From assembly GCA_013824715.1 (NCBI GenBank), contig PNOH01000035.1:1-45268 (forward strand): a stretch of DNA of 45,268 bases, in the 5' to 3' direction. The DNA comes from Odoribacter sp. (GTDB lineage Bacteria; Bacteroidota; Bacteroidia; Bacteroidales; Prolixibacteraceae). Within the stretch, counting starts at the first letter, position 1; the number at the start of each line of letters is the position of its first letter. Positions 33,400-41,627 of this stretch are shown here, in pieces. A program made the translations under genes and the position numbers. The notes beneath the pieces are model-generated. The model saw only the letters and a list, made by a program, of their open reading frames with translations. It had not been told where the DNA came from and ran no database searches.

Positions 33400-35136
33400 A
33401 TGATAAAACGTACTCTCCTACTTAGTCTGATTTTATTAATTACCCCGGGCATATCCAATGTTTTTGCCTGTACCAATCTCATCGTCACCAAAGGCGCCAG
33501 CAGCGACGGTTCAGTAATGATTACCTACGCGGCCGATTCGCATACGCGATACGGAACCCTGGGCTTCTACCCGGCAGCCGGCCATAAGCCAGGCGATTTG
33601 TGCGAAGTGTATCATTACGAAAATGGCAAGCTTTTAGGAACAATTCCTGAAATTTCACATACCTATTCGGTTGTTCAGTTTATGAACGAGAATCAGGTAG
33701 CCATTGGCGAAACCACCTGGGGCGGATTGGATTCGCTTGGTAAACAACCCGGAGCTATTCTGGATTACGGCTCGCTGATGCGCATCGGACTCCAGCGCTC
33801 GAAAACGGCCCGCGAAATGATTCAGGTAATGACCGAACTGATGGCTCAATACGGCTATGCCACCAGCGGCGAATCGTTCTCCATTTCAGATGCCAGCGAA
33901 GCGTGGATAATGGAATTAATCGGCAAAGGCAAATATGAAAAAGGCGCCGTCTGGGTAGCCCGTTTAATTCCTGACGGATATGTAAGCGGACACGCCAATC
34001 AGGCCAGAATCACCACTTTCCCGTTTCAGAAAACAAACAACTTCAACGATCCAAAACAAACGGTTTATCATTCACCGGATGTAATCAGCTTTGCCAAAAA
34101 ACATGGCTTTTACAAAGGAACTGACGAGTCTTTCAGTTTTTCAGACGTTTACAATCCGCTGAAATTTGGAGGCGCCCGTTCCTGTGATGCCCGCGTTTGG
34201 TCGTTCTTCAGGAAGATCAGCAAAGAAATCCGTGAAAGTCAGGATTATACCAATTATGCGATGGGAAAATTCAGCAAAGACTCGAAGCTGAAAGACCAAA
34301 ATCCAAACCACAATGGCTTCGTATCGAATCGCCTGCCTTTGTGGGTAAAACCTGATTCGCCAATTACGCTTCAACAAGTTAAAGATGCTATGCGCGATCA
34401 TTACGAAGATACGCCGATGGATATGCGAAACGATCCGGGTGCCGGCCCCTTTCAGTCGCCCTATCGTTGGCGACCGATGGAATTTGTAGTGGACAGCGCC
34501 ATGTACCTCTGCGAACGCGCCATTGCCACCCAGCAAACCGGTTACAGCTTTGTGGTACAGTCGCGCAGTTGGCTGCCAGCTCCCATTGGCGGTATTTTCT
34601 GGTTTGGTGTTGACGATGCCGACGGTTGCGTGTATGCCCCAATGTACTGCGGAATCCAACGTGTTCCTGAGAGTTACGCCATTGGCAATGGCTCAATGAT
34701 CACCTGGTCGGAAACCTCGGCTTTCTGGACTTTCAACCAGGTAAACAACTGGGCGTATTCGCGCTACAACCTCATCCATCCTGAAATTGAAAAATACCAG
34801 TCGCAGCTTGAAAACCAATATGTAAGCGAAGTACAGGTAACCGATCAGCAGGCTGCTGAACTTTACAAAAAGAGTCCGGCTTTGGCAACCGATTACCTGA
34901 CCAGCTATTCCGTTTTCACCGCCAACAAGCTGGTGAGCGACTGGAAAGTATTTTACCAGTACCTGTTCATGAAATACATGGATGGAAATGTAAAAAATTC
35001 GGACAGCCGCAAATTACTGGATAACGGAAACGGAAAAAACATTCCGAAAGCACCTGCACAGCCCGGTTACGGCAAAGACTGGCAACGCATCATGATTCAG
35101 GGAACCGGCGATCGGCTGAAAGTTCCGAAAGAATAA
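33400..35136 (+). CDS. Secreted C69-family dipeptidase
   Basis: This 578-residue enzyme belongs to the Ntn-hydrolase family C69, which cleaves dipeptides. A signal peptide (residues 1-23, ending ISNVFA) precedes CTNLIVTKGASSDGSVMITY. The Cys at 24 becomes the N-terminal nucleophile after cleavage. Conserved stretches MNENQVAIGETTWGGL, SGESFSISDASEAWIMELIGKG and the Arg in GGARSCDARVWSFFRK follow. The length and the C-terminal region (SYAIGNGSMITWSETSAFWTFNQVNNWA) are normal for Bacteroidota members. It is 40 nt upstream of a glycoside hydrolase gene and may share its transcript. A dead copy of its first 31 codons lies 10 kb upstream. Confidence 0.94.
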   Translation: MIKRTLLLSLILLITPGISNVFACTNLIVTKGASSDGSVMITYAADSHTRYGTLGFYPAAGHKPGDLCEVYHYENGKLLGTIPEISHTYSVVQFMNENQVAIGETTWGGLDSLGKQPGAILDYGSLMRIGLQRSKTAREMIQVMTELMAQYGYATSGESFSISDASEAWIMELIGKGKYEKGAVWVARLIPDGYVSGHANQARITTFPFQKTNNFNDPKQTVYHSPDVISFAKKHGFYKGTDESFSFSDVYNPLKFGGARSCDARVWSFFRKISKEIRESQDYTNYAMGKFSKDSKLKDQNPNHNGFVSNRLPLWVKPDSPITLQQVKDAMRDHYEDTPMDMRNDPGAGPFQSPYRWRPMEFVVDSAMYLCERAIATQQTGYSFVVQSRSWLPAPIGGIFWFGVDDADGCVYAPMYCGIQRVPESYAIGNGSMITWSETSAFWTFNQVNNWAYSRYNLIHPEIEKYQSQLENQYVSEVQVTDQQAAELYKKSPALATDYLTSYSVFTANKLVSDWKVFYQYLFMKYMDGNVKNSDSRKLLDNGNGKNIPKAPAQPGYGKDWQRIMIQGTGDRLKVPKE

Positions 35137-35176
35137 AAGATAGACCAAAATTAATACCTATACAAACCAACTTAAC

Positions 35177-36259
35177 ATGAAAAAAAACATTGTCATTTCA
35201 ACCTTTTTAGCAATCATTTTTTTCGCATCCTGCCAGTCCAAACCCCAGTTAAATTCGACAACTTCGACCAAGTGGACTGAATTTCAGGCACAACAATGGT
35301 CGATAGAAAACGGCTGGCTCCGCGGAAGCAATTTCAATCCAAGTACTGCTATCAATCAGCTCGAAACCTGGCAGGCCGAATCGTTCGATACTGCTACCAT
35401 CAACCGTGAATTAGGCTGGGCCGAAGGAATCGGCATGAATGTAATGCGGGTTTACCTTCACCATCTGGCCTGGCAGATTGATCCTGAAGGATTCAAAGGC
35501 CGCATGAAAACTTATCTTGAAATTGCTGGCACACACGGAATTAAAACAGTATTCGTATTTTTCGACGACTGCTGGAACCCAACTTATGCCGCCGGAAAAC
35601 AACCCGGCCCGAAACCTGGAGTTCACAACTCGGGTTGGGTGCGCGATCCGGGCGATTTGCTTTTCAGCGACACAACCCTCATCAAAACTCTCGAAAGCTA
35701 TGTGAAAGATGTACTGACTACGTTTAAAGACGATAAGCGCATTGCCATCTGGGATCTGTACAACGAACCGGGAAACTCGGGCTATGGCGACAAATCGCTT
35801 CCATTGCTGAAGAAAGTTTTTGAATGGGGCTGGGATGTACGCCCATCGCAACCTTTTTCTTCCGCAGTATGGAGTTTAAACCTGAAAAACCTGAATAAAT
35901 TTCAGGTTGAAAATTCTGACATCATCACCTACCACAACTATTCAGGACCTGAAGATCATCAGGCTGCAATTGATACTTTGAAGAAATACAACCGCCCATT
36001 GGTTTGTACCGAGTATATGGCCCGCCGGAACAACAGTTTGTTTACCAACATCATGCCTCTTCTGAAAGAAAACAATGTTGGCGCTATCAACTGGGGACTG
36101 GTAGCAGGGAAATCGAATACTAAATATGCGTGGGATGAGCCGATTGTTGATGGATCGGAACCCAAACTGTGGTTTCACGAAATATTTCATCCCGACGGAA
36201 CTCCATACAAACAGGAGGAAGTTAATGTAATTAAACAGTTGACAGGAAAAGGCAAGTAG
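35177..36259 (+). CDS. Lipoprotein glycoside hydrolase, clan GH-A (GH5-like)
   Basis: This 360-residue protein has a lipoprotein signal ending FASC (Cys19), so it is anchored in a membrane. The catalytic (beta/alpha)8 barrel begins with WLRGSNFNPSTAINQLETWQ. The acid/base Glu197 lies in IAIWDLYNEPGN, and the nucleophile Glu279 in RPLVCTEYMAR. The barrel also has the usual GMNVMRVYLHHLAW strand and an FFDDCWNPTY loop. Both Glu residues are present, so it should be active. Clan GH-A includes beta-mannanases, beta-glucanases and xylanases, and I cannot fix the substrate. Confidence 0.85.
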   Translation: MKKNIVISTFLAIIFFASCQSKPQLNSTTSTKWTEFQAQQWSIENGWLRGSNFNPSTAINQLETWQAESFDTATINRELGWAEGIGMNVMRVYLHHLAWQIDPEGFKGRMKTYLEIAGTHGIKTVFVFFDDCWNPTYAAGKQPGPKPGVHNSGWVRDPGDLLFSDTTLIKTLESYVKDVLTTFKDDKRIAIWDLYNEPGNSGYGDKSLPLLKKVFEWGWDVRPSQPFSSAVWSLNLKNLNKFQVENSDIITYHNYSGPEDHQAAIDTLKKYNRPLVCTEYMARRNNSLFTNIMPLLKENNVGAINWGLVAGKSNTKYAWDEPIVDGSEPKLWFHEIFHPDGTPYKQEEVNVIKQLTGKGK

Positions 36260-36316
36260 GCAGTCTCAGTTTTCAGTTACCAGAGGCTAGTTGTTGGCTA
36301 CTGGTAAAAAATTCAG

Positions 36317-36340
36317 TCCTTCAATCCTTCAATCCTTCAA
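36317..36340 (+). repeat. Three tandem copies of TCCTTCAA
   Basis: Three exact 8-bp copies end 3 nt before the ATG of the DUF1905 gene. They lie where a ribosome-binding site would be, so changes in copy number could affect translation. Confidence 0.7.
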
Positions 36341-36343
36341 ATT

Positions 36344-36826
36344 ATGAATCCTAAAAAAATAAGTTTCGTTGCCACCATCATCCAGGTTCAAAGGATGAAT
36401 GCTGCTTACATCGAGTTTCCGTTCAGTGTGGAAGAACTTTTCGGCACTCGCGGACAGGTAAAAGTCAAAGCGCTTTTTGATGGCAAAGCAGAATACCGTG
36501 GCAGTCTGGCCAACATGGGCCGAAACTGCCACACACTGGGACTTACACAGGAAATACGAAACAAACTTCAGAAAACGTTTGGCGATACGATTGAGGTTGA
36601 TTTGGTACACGATCTGGAAATCAGGGAAGTGACCATTCCTGACGATATTCAGTCGGTACTAAGCGAAAATCAGGAAGCTTTGGCTTTTTTCGAGAAGTTA
36701 TCTTACACACACCGTAAGGAATACATTAACTGGATTTGCTCAGCAAAAAAAGACGAAACCCGCGTTAACCGGGTAGTTTCGTTTATAGATAAGCTCCAGC
36801 AAAAGAAGAAACCGGATCAGAAATAA
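36344..36826 (+). CDS. DUF1905 / YdeI (OmdA-like) family protein
   Basis: This 160-residue protein has an N-terminal DUF1905 domain (about residues 10-95, YIEFPFSVEELFGTRGQVKVKALFDGKAEYRGSL...TFGDTIEVDLVHD) and a C-terminal YdeI/OmdA-like region (about 100-155, ALAFFEKLSYTHRKEYINWICSAKKDETRVNR). The layout matches proteins annotated as bacteriocin-protection or OmpD-associated. The true role is not well known. It is bounded upstream by short TCCTTCAA repeats and downstream by a strong hairpin, so it is probably a single-gene unit. Confidence 0.9.
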   Translation: MNPKKISFVATIIQVQRMNAAYIEFPFSVEELFGTRGQVKVKALFDGKAEYRGSLANMGRNCHTLGLTQEIRNKLQKTFGDTIEVDLVHDLEIREVTIPDDIQSVLSENQEALAFFEKLSYTHRKEYINWICSAKKDETRVNRVVSFIDKLQQKKKPDQK

Positions 36827-36828
36827 TC

Positions 36829-36860
36829 AGTGATCGGATGACTCGGGTCATCCGATCACT
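36829..36860 (+). terminator. Perfect 14-bp hairpin between DUF1905 and AlkD-like genes
   Basis: AGTGATCGGATGAC and GTCATCCGATCACT form a perfect stem with a TCGG loop, 2 nt after the stop. There is no T run, so it may act in both directions, protect mRNA, or be a repeat rather than a classic terminator. Confidence 0.55.
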
Positions 36861-36873
36861 ATAACTACAACAC

Positions 36874-37587
36874 ATGACAACAACCGAACTTGTTCAGGAA
36901 ATCAGATCGTATTGCGTCGCAAATGCAGATGCTGAAAGGCTTCAAAAATCGCAGCACTATTTCAAGGAAGAGTTTATTGGCTATGGATTAACAGCCCCAC
37001 AAGTCCATGGCAAGGTAAAAGAAATGCTGAAAAGAGGCGATTTTGACTTGCCAACCGTTCTGGAAGCAGCCCCAATATTAATGAAAAACGGTATGTATGA
37101 AGAAATTTCGATGGCATTGTTGCTGATTGACGGACTTTGGAAACAATTCACTCCGGCAACTTTTCAATCCATCGGCAGTTGGTTCAGTTTCAGTATTCAT
37201 AACTGGGCACATGCCGACACGCTCGGAATGTTCCTGTTACCACGGTTTCTGGACAAGAAAATTCTTGAAATGATTGATTTCAGCCCATGGCTCGGTTCGC
37301 CGTATAAATTTCAGCGCAGGTGCGTTCCGGTAACTTTGATCAAACATATCAAGAAAACCAAACAGGTGATGCCTTCCATCCTTTTTGTTGAAAAGCTTAT
37401 GCTCGATCCGGAGCGTGAAGTCCACCAGGGAATAGGTTGGTTTTTACGCGAAGCATGGAAGATAAGTCCTTCCGAAGTGGAACCTTTCCTGGAGAAATGG
37501 AAGAATACCGCGCCACGGCTGATCGTTCAGTACGCCTGCGAAAAAATGACTGCTGAAAACAAGTTGAGGTTTAGGAGAAAGAAATAA
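36874..37587 (+). CDS. DNA alkylation repair protein, AlkD-like (HEAT-repeat fold)
   Basis: This 237-residue protein belongs to the AlkC/AlkD family, which removes alkylated bases or binds damaged DNA through stacked HEAT-like helices. Typical stretches are FIGYGLTAPQVHGKVKEMLKRG, FSISIHNWAHADTLGMFLLPRFL and KFQRRCVPVTLIKHIK. The Trp-Ala-His-Ala-Asp motif is where AlkD has its catalytic WxxxDxLG-type aromatic-Asp pair, so the active residues seem kept. QGIGWFLREAWKISPSEVEPFLEKW near the C terminus is also conserved. There is no obvious operon partner. Confidence 0.9.
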   Translation: MTTTELVQEIRSYCVANADAERLQKSQHYFKEEFIGYGLTAPQVHGKVKEMLKRGDFDLPTVLEAAPILMKNGMYEEISMALLLIDGLWKQFTPATFQSIGSWFSFSIHNWAHADTLGMFLLPRFLDKKILEMIDFSPWLGSPYKFQRRCVPVTLIKHIKKTKQVMPSILFVEKLMLDPEREVHQGIGWFLREAWKISPSEVEPFLEKWKNTAPRLIVQYACEKMTAENKLRFRRKK

Positions 37588-37754
37588 TTTTAGTAACAAG
37601 AACAATTTATTTATTGTCGTATTTTTAAAACAACTCACTCCAAAGTACCCGGGGTTCCCTCTCTCTTCTCGAAGCTACTCTTTACACGTATCTTTTAGAA
37701 AAGGAAACGATAATTAAAAGCGAAAACAAAAACGGACTGAAAGACCAATATAAT

Positions 37755-37790
37755 CCAGCCCAGGGAAAACGGAGTGTCGCCCTGGGTTGG
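37755..37790. repeat. 11-bp GC-rich hairpin
   Basis: CCAGCCCAGGG (37755-37765) pairs with CCCTGGGTTGG (37780-37790), with one wobble and a 14-nt loop. It lies in the 422-bp gap between the AlkD-like and GH35 genes (37588-38009), which holds no gene. Confidence 0.6.
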
Positions 37791-37807
37791 AGAGCGTGAA
37801 AGAGAAT

Positions 37808-37913
37808 CGTCCGCGCGATAATTTTTTTCAAGGGTATATCGTTGTTTCGGACGAAAAGGCGAGAACCTCAATGTCAGCCCGGAAATAATGAGATGCAATT
37901 CCGTCCGAAAGAA
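37808..37913. repeat. REP-like unit, locus 2
   Basis: A 46-nt unit bounded by CGTCCG (37808-37813) and CGGACG (37848-37853) is followed by a further inverted CCGTCCGAAAG at about 37903-37913. It matches in length and ends the units at 9832, 44873 and 45163. Confidence 0.7.
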
Positions 37914-38009
37914 GGTTTTTGCCCTAATTATCATGTTCTCGCAGACGGTATTTTTTTTGTTCCTTTTTCACCAGGCGTTGCCTAGGTTTAGATTTATATG
38001 CCTAAACAC

Positions 38010-39638
38010 ATGAACATTCTCTCAAAATCGCTTATTCTGTTATTCGCTATTTCCATTGGCCATATCGGTGTATGTCAAACGAAAATTCCCTTTCTCCAAA
38101 AAAGAGGCAACTCCACTCAATTGATCGTTGATGGCAAACCCTTCATCATACTTGGCGGAGAATTGGGAAACTCATCGGCATCAACCACCCGGTATATGCA
38201 GCCTATCTGGCCTAAACTGAAAACCATGAACCTGAATACCATTTTAGTTCCGGTTTATTGGGAGTTGATTGAAAGCGGGGAAGGTCTTTTTGATTTTTCA
38301 CTGGTTCAGGATATCATTACAGAAGCCCGGCACAACAAGCTGAAAATCGTTTTCCTCTGGTTTGGAACCTGGAAAAACAGCATGTCAAGTCATGCCCCGG
38401 CCTGGGTGAAACTCAATCAGGAGAAGTTTCCAAGGTCAAAAGATCGGTCGGGCAAAAGCCAGGAAATTCTGAGTTCGTTCAGCGATCAGGTACTTCAGGC
38501 TGACAGCAGGGCTTTTGAAAACCTGATGCGTTTCATCAAAAACTTCGATAGCGACCAAAACACAGTCATCATGGTGCAGGTCGAAAATGAAATCGGGATG
38601 CTCCCTTCGGCGAGAGATTATCAGGATTTGGCCAATGAAGCATTCGAAAAAAACGTGCCCGCTGAGCTGATCAATTACCTGAAGCAAAATAAGGAAAAAC
38701 TTGTTCCTGAATTCCTCGAAGTCTGGAAAGCCAATGGTTACAAAACATCGGGCAACTGGGAAGAAATTTTTGGCAAGGGGCTGCACACCGACGAACTGTT
38801 TATGGCGTGGTACTATTCGAGATTTGCCAATCAGGTAGCCGGGGCGGGGAAGAAGATTTACCCGTTGCCCATGTTTGTGAATGCAGCTTTAAACCGGCCC
38901 AATTGGGAACCGGGGAAATACCCGAGCGCCGGGCCGCTTCCTCATATCATGGATATTTGGAAAGCTGCAGGTTCGTCTATTGACTTTCTTGCACCCGATT
39001 TTTACAATCCCGATTTCAAGCATTGGTGCGATTTATATACCCGTCAGGGCGATCCGCTGTTTATACCCGAGCATGCTTTTGATGCTACCGCTCCGGCCAA
39101 AGCGCTTTATGCGTTTGCGCAGTATGATGCTTTAGGGTTTTCGCCATTCTCTGTCGAATCAACCGATAAACCCGCTGATGAGCCACTTGCAAAAATGTAC
39201 GGTTTAATCCGGGAACTGACGCCATTGATCACCGCGAACCAGGGACAGGGAAAAATCAAGGGTGTTTTGGTTTCGAAAGCTACTCCGGAAACCATCATAC
39301 AATTAGGCAAATATGAACTCACCTGCAGGCACGACTATACCCTGAGCTGGACTCCGGGAGCGAAATTGGAGGAATGGCCTTTGGCAAGTGTAATGATAAT
39401 TCAAACAGGTGACGATGAATTTTATGTGGCTGGTTCGGGCGTGGTGATTACTTTCAAACTCCCCGAAAATAAAGACCTGAACGTGGGGCTGCTGAAAGTG
39501 GAAGAAGGCCGCTTTGAAAACAACGAATGGAAAATAACGCGCCACTTAAACGGCGACCAGACGCACCAGGGCCGGCATGTGAGTATTCCGGCTGGCCAGT
39601 TGGCCACCCAAAAAGTGAAACTATATACGTATAAATAA
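38010..39638 (+). CDS. GH35-type beta-galactosidase with C-terminal DUF5597-like domain
   Basis: The protein is 542 aa from the ATG at 38010. An ATG four codons earlier (37998) is equally possible. A signal peptide ends near residue 22 (GHIGVCQ). The barrel starts FIILGGELGNSSASTTRYMQPIWPKLKTMNLNTILVPVYWE and includes GLFDFSLVQDIITEARHNKLKIVFLWFGTWK. The acid/base Glu194 is in VQVENEIG, and the nucleophile Glu354 in LFIPEHAFD. The C-terminal part (about 400-542) has the beta-sandwich look of DUF5597. Homologues act on beta-galactosides of plant or algal polysaccharides. No other carbohydrate gene is directly linked except GH43 4 kb away. Confidence 0.9.
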   Translation: MNILSKSLILLFAISIGHIGVCQTKIPFLQKRGNSTQLIVDGKPFIILGGELGNSSASTTRYMQPIWPKLKTMNLNTILVPVYWELIESGEGLFDFSLVQDIITEARHNKLKIVFLWFGTWKNSMSSHAPAWVKLNQEKFPRSKDRSGKSQEILSSFSDQVLQADSRAFENLMRFIKNFDSDQNTVIMVQVENEIGMLPSARDYQDLANEAFEKNVPAELINYLKQNKEKLVPEFLEVWKANGYKTSGNWEEIFGKGLHTDELFMAWYYSRFANQVAGAGKKIYPLPMFVNAALNRPNWEPGKYPSAGPLPHIMDIWKAAGSSIDFLAPDFYNPDFKHWCDLYTRQGDPLFIPEHAFDATAPAKALYAFAQYDALGFSPFSVESTDKPADEPLAKMYGLIRELTPLITANQGQGKIKGVLVSKATPETIIQLGKYELTCRHDYTLSWTPGAKLEEWPLASVMIIQTGDDEFYVAGSGVVITFKLPENKDLNVGLLKVEEGRFENNEWKITRHLNGDQTHQGRHVSIPAGQLATQKVKLYTYK

Positions 39639-39762
39639 GGGACAAAGAAGAACCTGAAAAATGCCTTCAGTGATGTAAAAAGATTGGATTGCCATGATTT
39701 CGGCGAAGATGCCGTATTGCAACTGGGTTTTCTCTCTCACTAAAAAACAGTTAACCAAAAGC

Positions 39763-39793
39763 TTGACTTCAAATCCAATTTTCCATACCTTTG
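39763..39793 (+). promoter_or_regulatory. Full Bacteroidota promoter in front of a 50-codon ORF
   Basis: TTG at 39763-39765, a 20-nt spacer, then TACCTTTG at 39786-39793 is an excellent match to the consensus. It lies 29 nt before an ATG. From 39639 to 39762 I see nothing else. Confidence 0.6.
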
Positions 39794-39822
39794 AGAAAAC
39801 CAAACCGCTAAATCCCCAAAAA

Positions 39823-39975
39823 ATGCAGCTAACCACTTCGAGAGATTCCCTAAAAAATAATTACTATTTAGAATTTAAGCGGATAAGCAGTTCGGGTAAA
39901 GCAAAAATATTCGCAGTTGGCTGTTATTCAAATGTTAGCGGCAAGCTTAACAAAGAGAGATTCGTTTCAAATTAG
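39823..39975 (+). pseudogene. 50-codon ORF cut short by the TIR cassette (possible gene remnant)
   Basis: The frame reads MQLTTSRDSLKNNYYLEFKR and continues ISSSGKAKIFAVGCYS before ending in SN. It follows a full promoter, so it looks like the 5' end of a real gene. From about 39930 the DNA (ATGTTAGCGGCAAGCTTAAC) resembles a cassette edge. I do not recognise the protein. It may also be a genuine small gene. Confidence 0.35.
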
Positions 39976-40049
39976 CAATTATCTTGACAAATAATAATTT
40001 TGAAAAGGGACAACTAAATACGATTATTCATATTTATTAAAATAGAACT

Positions 40050-41058
40050 TTGAAAATATTTATTTCACACTCATCAGTAGATGCAGCATTCGGTAATACT
40101 CTTGTGAACCTATTAACAGGAGTGGGTATTAGAGATAATGAAGTTATTTTTACAAGTAATGTTGCCTATGGAATCCCATTAGGGAAAAGTATTTTTGATT
40201 GGTTGAAAAATCAAATCAAAGAAAAACCCTATGTAATATATTTATTATCACCTTCATATTATTCGAGTGTAGCATGTCTAAATGAAATGGGAGCTGCTTG
40301 GATTGTAGAAAATGACCATACAATTGTATTCACACCTGATTTTAAAATTAATAGTCCAGAGTTTCAAAACGGAGCCCTAGGAGCCTAGGGAAATCGGATT
40401 TTTTATAAATAATGAAGAGAGACTTTTGTCATTTATAGAGTTGTTAAGAAACTCGTTTGACATTTCAAATAATGTAGTTTTAATAAATCAAAAAGTAAAA
40501 GAGTTTCTAAAAAACATTTCTAATATCAAGCCTCCTGAACCTACAAAAGTTGAAACTAAGTCAATTGTTTCATATGCTGAAAATAGTGTTGTATTAACAG
40601 AAGCCGTTGTTGAGATTAAACCGTCAACACAAAGTGTAGTTACTATAGACACGATTGAAAAAGAAACTAAAAAATCTGGATATTATACAAGATTCCTTTC
40701 TGACATATATGAAAGAAAACTATCAAGCGAGGAATTACTTTTATTACACTACATTATAGACACAGCAAAGGTAAAATTAGGAACAGGATGGCAAGAAGAT
40801 TCTGAAATTCGGAATATAGTGGAGTGGGAAGAAATTAGAGGATTAAATAGCACATTGTCGAGAAGTTATAGTGCAGTAATAAGAAGATTCGGACTACGAA
40901 AATATACTGAGGTATCAGCATATACGGGTTCAGGAAATCCCAAAGAAGTTTGCCTAAGTGAAGATATCCAAGACAGATTACTCGACTTTCCACAAGAATT
41001 ATTAACCATAATTGACGAATCAGTTAAGAGTAATTTGAAAGATATGAATCCATTTTAA
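40050..41058 (+). pseudogene. TIR-domain protein gene split by a one-base frameshift
   Basis: The 5' frame (TTG start at 40050, 112 codons, stop at 40386) encodes a TIR domain: MKIFISHSSVDAAFGNTLVN, then SPSYYSSVACLNEMGAAW with the putative catalytic Glu79 of NAD-cleaving TIRs. It ends SPEFQNGALGA. The +1 frame then continues EPREIGFFINNEERLLSFIE to the stop at 41056-41058. Removing one G at 40380-40381 (CTAGGAG to CTAGAG) restores GALEPREIGFF, as I expect for homologues. The joined protein would be about 335 aa, with a helical C-terminal part (SGYYTRFLSDIYERKLSSEELLLLHYI). The cause is either a real mutation or a sequencing error. TIR proteins of this kind are linked to phage defence. Confidence 0.8.
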
Positions 41059-41101
41059 TTTTTTTCACTCTGAGGTTATTCAGAAAAAAAAGAAGCCGGC
41101 C

Positions 41102-41215
41102 GCAAACAGCAAACTACCCGGCAAGTCGGGTTTCCGTGCTTGATTTACAGGAAAATAGGATTTTGAAAAGCAGCACTTTGTAGGAAATTCATCTGTTAAA
41201 TCCCGTCGCGAGTGC
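41102..41215. repeat. Copy 2 of the ~110-bp structured element, after the TIR gene
   Basis: It starts GCAAACAGCAAACTACCCGG and continues AAGTCGGGTTTCCGTGCTTG, TTACAGGAAAATAGGATTTT and TTTGTAGGAAATTCATCTG, ending AAATCCCGTCGCGAGTG. It aligns with 16481-16590 over the full length. CGGGTTT and AAATCCCG at the ends can form the same closing stem. It starts 43 bp after the TIR stop and is followed by AACGACGTTGGCAAAC and then the HigB/HigA genes. Confidence 0.65.
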
Positions 41216-41293
41216 AGTTTTGGAACGACGTTGGCAAACATATTAGGAATCATCTCTTCTACAAATAAAGTTCCCAAATTGAGAATTATCTAT

Positions 41294-41301
41294 TATCTTT
41301 G
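41294..41301 (+). promoter_or_regulatory. -7 element for higBA
   Basis: TATCTTTG matches TAnnTTTG, 18 nt upstream of the HigB ATG. A TTG at 41279-41281 is 12 nt further up, closer than the usual 19-21. Confidence 0.55.
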
Positions 41302-41319
41302 CATCAAGACTAAAATTAA

Positions 41320-41616
41320 ATGGAGAGAATATTTGCAAAGAGTACTTTGAGAGAGTATTGGGAGAAGTACCCCGACACAGAGCAGTATTTAAAAACTTGG
41401 TATGATACAGCAATGAGTTCGGATTGGAAAACTCCCGCAGATGCCAAAAAGACATATGCAAATGCAAGTATCTTAAAGGACAGTAGGATAGTCTTTAATA
41501 TCAAGGGCAATTCGTATAGATTAGTAATTAAATTTCACTTTGAGAAACAATGGATTTTTATTCGTTTCATTGGGACTCATGCAGAGTATGATAAGATTGA
41601 TGCAAATACTATTTAA
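41320..41616 (+). CDS. higB: HigB-family mRNA-cleaving toxin
   Basis: This 98-residue basic protein belongs to the HigB_toxin family of ribosome-dependent mRNA interferases with a RelE-like fold. Characteristic stretches are STLREYWEKYPDTEQYLKTWYDTA, DWKTPADAKKTYANASILKDSRIVFNIKGNSYRLVIKFHFEKQWIFIRFIGTHAEYDKID. IKGNSYRLVIKF and FIGTHAEYDKI are the conserved core. The toxin precedes the antitoxin, as is typical for HigBA, with 11 nt between them. The gene has its own -7 element. It is more AT-rich than the surrounding housekeeping genes. Confidence 0.95.
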   Translation: MERIFAKSTLREYWEKYPDTEQYLKTWYDTAMSSDWKTPADAKKTYANASILKDSRIVFNIKGNSYRLVIKFHFEKQWIFIRFIGTHAEYDKIDANTI

Positions 41617-41627
41617 TAATTACAGAC

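Noticed and set aside
39694-39822. Longer start for the 50-codon ORF
   Set aside because: It would begin upstream of the promoter that most likely drives it.
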